Shown: positions 42,201 to 54,200 of the stretch, piece by piece
How positions within the stretch are numbered: position 1 is the stretch's first letter
How the letters are laid out: every line of letters begins with the position of its first letter
Source of the DNA: Puffinus mauretanicus
Lineage: Eukaryota > Chordata > Aves > Procellariiformes > Procellariidae
DNA length: 64,000 nucleotides
Assembly: GCA_023333565.1 (NCBI GenBank)
Contig: JAJKFH010000102.1
Coordinates: 3,224,001-3,288,000 of the forward strand
Reading direction: 5' to 3'
The notes under the pieces: generated by a model
The model's database searches: none
Told to the model about the DNA's origin: nothing
What the model saw: the letters and a program-made list of their open reading frames with translations, nothing else
Position numbers and translations under genes: made by a program

Positions 42201-45200
42201 GGAGCAGTGACTGGAAAGAATTAGATCCACACAATCAGTTCTTCCTAGATGAGCTACTCATACAGCAAAGGGAAGATAGAGTGGTAAGAGCAGGATTTGT
42301 GATATTTGTTTTTCCCCCATCTTTGATGCTGATGGCAGCACTCGAGTCTGGCAGGTAAACTGGAATAAATTGATGCATTCTGCACAGATGCTGCTGACAG
42401 CAGGAAAAAGCCTAACTGTGCTTAATGAAGCAAAAGAGCGCGTGGGCCACTCAGGGAGGATAAGGAGAAGCCACTTTACTCCCAGGGACTACCACTCAAA
42501 ATGGATTTCCACTAGGTTCTTCCATCTGTTGGATATGAGGCAAAATTATAATACAGGGGATTTCTGTTTTCTGCATGCATTTCTTATTCCCCTTCCTCCT
42601 TGACCCATTTTTTGAGAAGAGTTTTTTTATACATCAGTTTACAACACTTTGTCGCATAATATCTAATACACAATTTAAAATTCCTAAGAATCATTTAATA
42701 CCTTTGTATGAAAAAAGTTTTACTGGGAATATCTAGATATTTTATGTTTCCCAAGTCATTGGCTCCAATTGTGTGTTAACTCATTCCTCTTCCATTCTGT
42801 TTCTGTTCTTGGAGAATGTACAGATGGAAGACAGTGCACTTTGACACCCACGCTTGAACTGCATTTTTAATAGGCAAAACATTTCTTGCCCAATCAGCGA
42901 ACAAAACGTCTATATAATGTTGAATGTGGACAAATGCATACATATATCTCTGTATAACATCTTGCTTAATTTATTCCTTGCCATTTGTATGTGCTGACCC
43001 CGTTGAGTAAGGCCCTAATCAGGTGTGAGACTCCGCATGGTTTTGATTTATGTCCATTGCTTTCATTTCATCCGACTTTACCAGCAGAAGCGTAGGTGTC
43101 CATCTAAGCATTTTGTTATCTAATCTAAGCTTCTTTGGTAGTTAATAGAGAGAGCGAGAGCCACCCTCAGTGGACAAGCAATCCCACCTTTCCTAGGGTG
43201 AGGTGAGGTCCTCTGCCTCTCCACTGACTATAGAGGGAACCAAAATGAGTAGTTTTGACTAAATGCTTAACTTTCAAGCAACAGAGGTTAGGTGGGAGAG
43301 ATGCAACCTGAGATCCTGTGTTCTTTCTCTCCGGTCATAATTTAATTAGAGGCTGGCAGGTTGACTTTTCGAAGTACGTGTGTGTTCTGTGTCAGAGGCT
43401 TTGGAAAGTATTCCATGGTGACAAACCGTAGTCCAAGCTATTTAACAAGATCCTGTTTAAATGAATGCAGCAAAAAGATTATTCTTATTTCCTGGTCTCA
43501 AATTGAGGAAATATCTTGCATTTTGTGCTAATCACCTTGCTTTGCCTTTTTCTCTTACAGATCTATTTTGTAATACTGTTTACTGTATGTGCCAAACATT
43601 TTAAATTCTTTGCATGGAGTTTGTGTGGTGTGCAGTGGATAAATGACCTTTAGGTGTTGCTGTGCAGTCTAAATGTATTTGACCTATATGTTGAATACAT
43701 GTGTGTATAGAGCTGTGTTTGTTCTAAGTGTATTCAATGTATGCTTCTGTTCTGTGCATGCTATGTTTTGAGGAAGATGCTCTAGAGCAAATTCTCCTAT
43801 AAACGTGCAGAAAATGTGTTATCCACCCACACAAGACACCTGCTTCCTTGGGAAGAGGACCACGTTCAGCTCTGAGGGTCGCTTCCTAACTCTGCTTTCC
43901 TGTTTAATTTATTTTGTTGTTTGCTTCCTCACCCTCCTCTTCTGAACAATCCAGGACTTATTCCTGATAGCACAACAAGTGCTCTGAGAACCGCTGTTTC
44001 CAGCGGGTAAAGAATGACCCCATGTCTTTTTACTACAGCCCCAGGAATACATGTCCATCTTTCCCCCAACCTATCCCCCTCTTACACCAGTGACTACCAC
44101 TGCCAGGTTTTCCTGCTGTGTAGAAACATCTCTCCTTCCTGAACACAGGAAGACTATAGAGAGTCTACTGTTAGCATCTTTTAAGCATCTTTTAAGATCT
44201 GTACCTTTTGTAAGATTTCAAATGGAATCTCAGTTGATCTGAAGTAGAAAATGCTGTAAATGAACTATTAGATGGTTACCTTGAGTCCTGGTTCTTTGAG
44301 ATAGTCCATATTGTTCGTCCTTGCTGCCAGCCAGGGTTTCGCTAATTGGTGCAGTTGGGGAATTACCTGTTCATGCAGAGCATGGGAGAAAGCAGCGTCT
44401 CCTGTTGGTATAACTCATCATTCTGATGCATTGCTGGTTGTGACCCAGCAATCAGCGTTGTGGGAAACTTTTCCTACTGTACCATAATTGAGGAGAGGTG
44501 ACATATTTTAAGTTACCATCGTAGATCTGCGTAGTCACTTTAAATCAAATAATTTACTTGCTCGTTTTATGGCAATGCCCGGCTGTATTTCCTCTGGGTG
44601 AAACGAAGCTGTAAACTGCTAGGGCTGGCAGAGGGAGCGCGGCAGCTGCGGACCCGTGTGGGTGTGCGGGGCTCTGCAGCTCCTGCCTGGTGCGTGGCTG
44701 CCACCTTGTGACAAGAGTGCGTTGGAACAGTTGGTACATATCCGAGGAAAGCCCATCTTTCCACTCAGGACTGTATTTAGATCATATCTTGGCAACTAAA
44801 CTGTTAATGTAAATTACTCTCTAAATTGTGTATGTTTTTTTAGAGGTGCCTTTGAGCTGGACTGATGCTAGCTGGAGTTCCTCCAGTGAGCTTGTTTGGC
44901 AAATTCTGAAGTGAACTGCCTGAGTTTTATGGGCTTGAGAAATAAAATATGCGTGTCCTTTGATGGGACTGCTGTGGGATTTAGTATTCTGGTACAGCCT
45001 GGATGCTAAGGGCACCGAGGAGAACCATTTAAAGGGATGGCTGTCACTGCCTTATTTTGAAGGCATGAACGCCACAGCACTCACTGTTAAAGTAACTTGA
45101 AAATGGACAACCCATACGGAGACGGGGGAATCCACAGGAATCCAGCCAGGCTGATTAATAGTCATTTCTATGCCCTGGAGCTGCCTGTGTATATTTTACT

Positions 45201-48200
45201 CTTAAGTAAAACTGTAGAGCCTGGGACAAGAAGTGGAACAATGCAATATGGAAGAGACATGCGGAAGTTGATGAAAGTATTTCTTGACCCAGAATGCAAA
45301 TATCGTTAAATGTTTTAAAACTTTATTCAGGGATGGAGTCTTTTTGCTTTCAAATTATCGAGACATTTGGCATAAGTCTTATGAGACCTTCATGATTCTT
45401 TTTCCCTGAAAACATTGCAATATTTTCCTACACATAGAGTAGAAAATAATGATGAAATGTAAGATACGAGTTTGTATAATAACAGCTGGTAGATATTGAC
45501 TCAGCAATGACCCTGCTGAACATGAGCAGAGTACAGTCTGATTGGTTTCTTGGAGCTCAAATTAAATTGTCAGTGTCCTGCAAAAACATGCATGAGATAG
45601 GGTACGTGGCTGAGCTCCAAACCTGGCCTAGTCTGATGTCCCAACTCAGAAAAACTTTATTAAATTTGCTGTCTGTCTCAAGAGATACATACTTGCTCTT
45701 ATGTGGGAAATATGAGGAAATTTGACATAGTTTTTGTGAATATCAACCCCTTTCATAAGATAAACGTCTTCCCTTTTCTCCTTTCTGTATTGGTGGTTTA
45801 TTCTCTTGTTACAAATGAGGCAGGGAAGAAATATGCAGGATGCAAACATTAATGCAGAAAATATATCCACCCTTATGAATCTGTAGCATAATAGGCTCCT
45901 AAGTATAAAAGCTATGTGTGTGTCTGTGGTGATTTCTGTTGGAATGCATCTCTTTCAGATTGACCTTTTGACATTTTAGCCTGGCCTTGTACAGGCTGCC
46001 TTTTTATTAACTTATAGCTCTTGTTTCTCTCTTTTCTAGATAGAGGAGCGAGCAGAATTTTTGAACAAATCCGCTCAGAAGAGGTAAAGCTTAAAACAGT
46101 AGGTTCAGTCAAAACAGCAATGTTTAATTGGAGGGAATAATAATTTCTTTCTCTCTTTTTTCTGCTTCCTGCAGTGGTATGAAACCCACCCACACGACAG
46201 CAGTTGTCTCAAAGATTGACAGTAGACTTGAGCAATACACTAGTGCAATTGAGGTAAGTTAATTCCAGGACACGATGGCTCTAGTTACTAATGGCTTTTG
46301 GGACTTCAATCAGTCTATGTTTTACTGTTCAAGAATTGCAGGGATTTTTGGTCACAAACTCTTTTTTAATGTGACTTCAAGAACAAAATGCTTGAGGCAC
46401 ACCTATAACCAGCATCTAGATAAATATCTAAACAAAACCTCAGATTCGTGTCTTCCCTTTCATGCTACAATTTACTCTGTCTGCTTTCTAAGCTTGGAGT
46501 AGCTCTTGAAGGACTCGGTCAGCATCTCTTGAGTGACAGTCGCATCCTCTTCTTGGCTGATGAGAGTACTATCAGCAGAGAGCCGATAGTCATCCTGAGC
46601 CAAGCTGACTTAGCAGCTTATTTAGGAGAGAAAGGAACTGGGCCTGCGTTGCTGGCTGCCACTTCAGAATGAAATTCCTTGGCAAAGACAGACATTTTAG
46701 TGAACTAGGGAGTTAAGTAGTGACAAAGGAAAAGCAATCAAAATAAAATGCAGAATTTGACCTCAGGTGATTTTGACAACTAGTGGTTAATAATGTGCCT
46801 TGAGGCCAGAATTGAGGGCTTTTTGTTTTAATAGTCCAAGGAAAAATATGTGTTCGGTGTTTTTTTGGTTTTGTTTTTTTTTGTTTTTCCTGTTTTTATA
46901 AATCAGTGAGTACATGCAATGTGAAAGCTACTGGTTAATATAGCAGGCCAGCTGGACTGGGTTGGCAAGTGTCATGGCAATAGAATAGTATAAAAAGGGA
47001 GATTATCTTGATAGCTGTGATTAAGGTGCAACACTTCTACATTACCTGCTGGATTTTTTTTCTCCTCTCGTTCACATATAGAGTCTAAGCATGGTATTCT
47101 GTTAAGGTATTAATTGGTTAGGCTTTATTATCCTTTAACTTAATGGAAACTTTAGTAATTAAAGATCAATTAACAAAGGCTTTTTTCTGTGACTGCTGCC
47201 CATTTAACCTTTCTGCTAGGAAGCCTATCAGTGCTGAAGAGTTTTATACTGTCTGTCAGTTCCTGACAAAAAAACCTCATGTATGACAGTGCTGAAGGCT
47301 CAGGCTTGCCTCCAGCATGTATGTCAAGCTGAAGGTAGCTCAAACCCCTCCATTAGAGATGAATGTCAGCATGGCACCCAGTAGTCCCTATGTCATCAAA
47401 ATAGGAGGGTACAGCTTCTGTCCTCCTGCTTCACTCTGTGCTCTTTCTGGATGAGACATAACCACCCTAGAGTGACCAAGGGCTTTAATTTGGCACTGGG
47501 GTTTGATGTTAGACTCCTTAAAGAGAGTGGATGGGTTGGAGCTACAGCTCCATCTGTTATAAGAAATTTATGTAATAGTGAAGTCAGGGTTTACCAACCC
47601 ATAAACACTGGACCAGCCCACCTACCAGCTTATATTAGGTTCTCCAGTATTTTCAGTAGGGCTGTGCTCAGGTCCTGAGTCTTTATACTCCATTTAGATA
47701 TTAAAAAGCGTAACTCTACAGCAAGCGGCAGGCAGTGCAGCTTCACAGATATATACAGCTCCCATCTGATTTGAAATTATTCCTTTGCTGAGTTTCCGAT
47801 TTTTCCAAAAGTTGTCAAATATGACTTGCTTTGCAACTAGAGAGGCAAAGCATCAGCTCATACAGGTTCTTATTCTCCTCAAATCTGTGTTATGTAAAAT
47901 GTACGAGAATTTTGAAAAGAAGGAACAGGAGGAATTTGGTCTAGCGTTTTTGGTAACCATGCAAAAGACACACTGCCAAAAAAACTTCCAATCCCCCAAC
48001 CCACCACTCTTTAAAAAAACACCTCATGCCAAATATACTGTAATTGCTGAAATTTATCCCTGGAATCCCAAGTTGTGAGGTTAAGTTGTCTGGGACAGAT
48101 GGAGCAGAGTCTGATGCTGAATGACAGAGCAGTCTTTCTCCCCTGCCTCCACATAAGGATTTCCTTAGCTGTGTCCCTGAAAGAGCCATGCTTACAGGAT

Positions 48201-51200
48201 GCAGGTGCTGAGACTTGAAGGAGGACAGATGAAAGCCTTAGAGGAGTTATGTGCAGAGCTGTGGTTTTCCATGAGCTTTAGAAATATAACAAATGGAAAA
48301 ATCTAAGTGATTGCAGTTTTCATAGCCAGTCATGTCAAGGGTGCAACTGCAAATCAAAAGGGGGAGAGTCTCAGGGGCATCTCTTGAGCTGGGTACTCCT
48401 TTCCATCTTTGCATGATCATCGCTAGAACCACTTTCAGCTGCTGCATTCCCCAGCACTGCCCCAGAGTCAAACCACCCTGCAATTCCAGCTCTTAATGCC
48501 AAACACCAACTGGCTTCAATTCTTCTGCAGGGCACAAAGGCTGCAAGACCAGCTAAGCCAGCAGCCTCTGACCTTCCTGTTCCAGCCGAGGGTGTCCGTA
48601 ATATCAAGAGCATGTGGGAGAAAGGGAATGTTTTTTCATCACCCTCTGGGACAGGAACACCAAATAAGGTATGTGTTTAATTTTACATAGTGATTATAAA
48701 GAATTATGTTATGGACCTGACCTTGCCATTCATGTTCCTATGAGTAAGCCTAGCTGCTCCTGTTGACATCACTGATAGAGAACATCCCAAAGGATCCTGT
48801 GGTCCTCAGAAACCCACAAAATTGTGTGGCTGCAATATTGAGTATAACGGAAGAATTTAGTGACATACTGAGCTAAGTTATGAGGCATTCCAGAGCCACA
48901 TCAGATATCTTAGACAAATATATCTGGGTAGTTCAAGTGGAGTACAAAGAAATTTTTTGTGTTGGGAAAGATGCTTTCGAGGGGCAGAGGAGGATTAAAT
49001 AGGTAAGATAATGATGATGTTTTATAGATAATGCATAGAAGCATTTGTGAGACCTTTATCTTTTCTACGTAAATCCTTAAGGCAACATTTCCTTTTTTTA
49101 AATTGGTGTGAGTTGATGAGCATTCATCATAGCCAAAAAACTGAGCTATGGATTGAAGGGGGTTATTAATAGCCAGGAAATTTCAAGAATTTGTTTTAAC
49201 CTTTTAAAGATTTCTTTTAATGATTGAAATTTTAGGCCACTTAACTCCTCTATTATGTGCTTTTTGAAAAATTTTAGTTTAACAATAAAAAATGTAGACA
49301 GACTTGTGTCTCTTCTTCTTTCAGGCTAAATACTTTTTCTCCTTGGAGTTTGGGGTTATGACAGAAACAGCAGATGTATGTCTAACGTTTATTCCTGGGT
49401 TAGCACTAAAGTGGAAATGATTTTGTCAGCCCACATTTATCATTATTGAAAACTAGAGGGTAGTAGTACTGTGTAGTTCATAGGGACAATATCTTCAAAG
49501 CACACAGGATGACTCTTAGCTAGCCATAGTCTCAGTGAGGACCTTTATTTTGAACCCAGGCTTGGCTTTGTTTTTAAATCTAAACCGTGGAAAACAGCAA
49601 AAGCTATTCTGAAAGTCTTCTGATTAGATTTTATTATTTTGCAGGAAACTGCTGGACTGAAGGTTGGTGTCTCCAGTCGTATCAACGAGTGGTTAACCAA
49701 GACCCCAGAGAGCAACAAATCACCTGCTCCAAAACCTTCTGTGAGTAAACCTGCAACAACCATCTCCTCAGTAGGTGGGTTCTTTCCTGGGGCAGAGGTG
49801 GTGATGGTGCTTCCTCAACCAGCTGATGGTCTTTGGAGAAACCTTGCTGCATGTCCTCTCTTGCAAGCTCACAGAGGCCCTCTGGCTGCTGACTCCTGGG
49901 CAATCAGAAAAGGTGGGGATGAAACAGGGCAGTTCTGACCTTAAAGCTTAGGGGTGCTCTAAAAAGGCGGTGCTCAGAGAAGCACTTCTCTGATAGAGAA
50001 GGACATTAATTTACGACCTGTGAAAGGCCTACCATTAATTCGGAAATTACCAGCCATAGACCTTGCATGAAACACTTGTGCTTTGACCCTTGCCCTGTAA
50101 AAATCTTCCAAGTATATTTTTAAACACAACTGAAATACTTTAATCCTTTAAGAGCCTAAATGTCATTTCTAATGAAGGCCCTTTAGCATGCCCATTTCTT
50201 CAGCAAGAATCAGAGCAGAAAATGCTATCAAAGTAATAAGCTGGGAGTGTGGGAAGCGCAGTGTGGATGTGAGAAGGAGCAGAAACAGGTAATTTGGGGT
50301 GGGGAAGGGTAGGGATGAGGAACTGGAGCTGTAGGTGTCCCTATTGGAGAATGGTAGGGCATCACTCGTGGTGTTAATGATTCAACTTCAGGATTTTATG
50401 AAAAAACTGGTTTCTTCCCATATCCTCGTGTAGCGTTTTTCTGCCAGTCCGCTTGCCCTTTATGAAAGGTGCAGCCTGACAAACGCTTTCTCAAGTCACA
50501 CTCCTATCTTTCCCAAAGAGGAGCTTGAAATTTGCAGCGTTGCCCCTAATGTCAGTATTTACTGGTAGCCACACGGAGATTGTGTCCTTATGGAAATGAA
50601 TATAAAACCAAAAGAAGTCATTGTGGTCACTGTATTTAATCACAACCACTGAAAACCGGCACGGAATCTGCCTCCAGATTTTCCTCTCTTTCTTTTAAGT
50701 TGCATCTTTTAGATAATGTAAAACTAACCTCTTGTTTTCCCCTCAGCCAACTGTTTCTATCTATGTCTTCATTTCCCTCTTTCTCAATAGATTGTTCTTT
50801 CTTCTTTCAATATCTCTGCTTGAAGGAACCTGCCCTCCTCCTATTCTTCTTTGGGGGTCTGTTTGCTAAGGTGGTCAGGTAAACCCGTTTATAATTGACT
50901 ATGAAGAATGATATACATCTGTAATGTGTGATTTTTACTTTTTTTACCAGGATAAATCAAAGGGAAACCTAGAATTTCTTAGTTAGCAAATAACTTCCTG
51001 CCTCCATCACATTCCACCAAAATAAAGAATTCTTTGAAGCTTTTGTGACCATCAAGATTCTTGTGGTTTTTGGAACAACATTCAATTAAAAGTAGAGGGA
51101 GCAAAGATCTCAATTAGTTTCATGGTGAACCTAAATCACAGATCCCAAATGATTTCAGGATTATGGAAGTGGTTTTGTGATAATGTCCACTGCAAGTAGT

Positions 51201-54200
51201 TTTGTGATAAGGTCCACTGCAATTTTGCTGTTTTCTTCCTTCCTCTGTTACTGCTGAACTCGCTTTTTGAAGTACAGAATTGGCTTAAAGTCTTAACCAT
51301 CCACAGTCCTCTTTGACTGTAAATTATGATCAGTTCTAGAGCATCTCTGTTGGGTGCAAATACTTCTTGCAGAAATCATATTTCCATTCATCACTGGGCA
51401 TTTTTCTATCCCAAGTTAGAAATTCTCATGTGCAGAAAACTACCTATCTATGGATGGCAAGAACAAGATTCTGGAAACCTGTGCAGGACTTGAACACTTT
51501 TTGAAAAGGAGTACTTATGTCGTTGTTTCAAGAGTCTTTTGTCTGCCAACCACAGAGGTAGATACCAATCCATCTGTCCTTAAGCTAGCATTGCTAGCAT
51601 TGCTACAGCCTAACATACGTCGTGCTGATTTGTAGCCCTGCTTTTCCCCAAGAAGCAGCTTGACATTTTTACTGAGTTTGACTTAGTGCCTCCATATACA
51701 CTCATTTTCAGAGAATATTATTATTTTTTAATGACTTTACCTCACTTGTTTTTTTTCTGCCAGGCTACTGATTGGTACATGCTAAGGTTTTAAAGGAAGC
51801 AATGGAAATTCAAATAGATATGAAGGACTACAGTGTTAAATCCTGAAGCCTGTATTTAAGAATGCAGAGGAGGATCTGCTTTTCTGTTGTATTAGAAGTC
51901 CTACTCTATTATTTTTTACAGTTTTTTTAAATGAAATATTTTGATTCTGATCTAAAATACCTGAGACAAGCTACTTTTGATTTCCTCCCTAGTAGAAATA
52001 CTATTTCTGAAAAAATCTTTTTTTCTGTCTTTCTTAAAAACCTGGTGATGCAGTAACTTTTCACTGTACTCCCTAAGATGAACGTAATAAGTTATGGCCA
52101 GTCTGTGCAATACTAAATAGATGCAGCAGGATTGTTTTTTGTCACAAAGTGTGTATATGTGTGGAGTGATTATGTGAAGTGTCATTCTGAATAGCTTTAT
52201 AATTGATAGACAATGTAATATTTACCACTGGTGGATGCTCCTCAACTTTTCTTATGAGGAAGATGCATTTTAACTTTTTCTCTACTAAATTAAAATAAAC
52301 CTCAACTAATGTTGGTTTCTGTTCTCTGACATTAATTTAAAAATACAGGATTTAAAACCAGGGGATGTATCCGGCAAACGTAATCTCTGGGAGAAGCAGT
52401 CAGTTGAAAAATCTTCTTCTTCTTCTTCTAAGGTAACACTTCAGTGCATTGTTAAAAGGATAATATCTCTGTGGGAGGCTTTCTAGAGGGAAGGTGCTGT
52501 TCGCCTTCACACGGTCAGTTAGTTGGAACTAGGCCTCTACACGCCTTTTGTTACTAACCTGCCTTTTCATCTGTAAGAGAAAGTACAATGAGGCACAGAA
52601 AGCCATGGGCAGCGTGTAACTTTTATATTCCTATTTGGCAGAGTTGTGTTGTGCGTGGAACTCTGTCCTTTGCATGGAGTTGTTTTTTTTCCCTGATACA
52701 AATAGCTATGTTTTCCCATATTCAACTTTAATAATGGGTCATTACTTCTTCAAACAGGTATCAGCTATGGGGAAAAAATCAGAGACTAATGGTAAGTAAT
52801 TCTAATAATACACCTGCATATTAAATAGAAACTTTTCCACGTTTTCCTACAGGCATATCTGAGTTTTAAAATTCTACAGCTGTTAATGAAAAAAAAACCC
52901 CTCTTTTTGCCTTTACCTTTCACAAGCTCCATTGCAATATTATCAAAACATGAACGTTTGAGAAATAAGCCTGAATCATCTTTCTAGGAGGACTGAGGAC
53001 TAGCAGTGCTCTGGCCATGTTTGCAAAGCCTTGTTTGAGTGACACGCGTAGCATGTTTGCTGTAGCTGGAGAGCGTCATTAAACAGTGTGAGGTCTGAGG
53101 AATGGTCATTTAACTAATTACAGCAAATGCAAGGCATCGGGGAAAGGCGTTTTGAAAGGCTGCAGCAGGAATGGATATGCCTTCCACGAGTGAAGAGGGG
53201 AAACCCAAAAAGTAAGGCTGTTGCCGCAGCATTATTTGAGCAGAAATGGAAGATTTCAGTGCTACTGAGAATGAGCCCTGTGTCTGATTTTAAACACTGC
53301 CACTGGGTAATGGGGAAGCCCGACGAAAATTCAGCAGTGTTGATTTTAAAAAATAACTCCTCTGGCTGGTTGTGAGTCTCATGTGCTGCTGCATACCCAG
53401 ACTGGAATGGAGTTCAAATGCACTCAACAGCAGCACTGCTTTTTCTGGAGCTGTGCATTGGTGTCTTCTCAAGGCAAAGAGAGTCCTGCTACTGTCATTT
53501 TGAAACTACTAGTTTGGGAAACACAATCTAGTTGTATGGAAAGAAATCAGCAAAATTCCCCTCCTAGCTTTTGTGCACTTTTTAAATTTTTATTTTAATC
53601 TGAAACTCTCCAAATAAAAGCAATTAAAGGAAATATGGGCCTAAGGACCAGTGGGGAAGAATGGAAATTCACTGATCAATTTAATAGCTTTACGATGACT
53701 TGCAACATCCCTTGACTCTTCACTAGGAATGAAATGATCAAATGTAGAAAAACTTTTGGTTTTCTACACATTAATATGTGCACACATTTTTCTTCACTTT
53801 CGTATGTATGCCTGTGAACATTTCTTATCAGTTTAGAGTCACGCAAACTGGAATTGTCTTCCTCCTCCTCCTATCTTTTTTCAAACCGAGCTGTTAGGAG
53901 AGGGGTTTTCAGGCTCGCTCAGCGGCAGCGCTGCTCTGCTCCCACGGAAGGCGTTAGCGTTGTGCGTCATTGCCTATGCCTATGCCCGTCTGCTCCACAC
54001 CCCGCTGAGTGGTTCGGACACCGCCGAGCCCCTCCTCTAAGGCCGAGTGAGATGAGGTCTCCAGCAGAGGGGTTGCAGGAGGAGGCTGCAGTCTTGCCGT
54101 GGACTTTCAGTCTTGCCGTGGGCTCGGAGTGCGTGCACCAAGCGCTGCAGCACAGCCTGCCTTAGCACGGCAGCCACCCATGCGCGGCTGGGGAGAGCGC

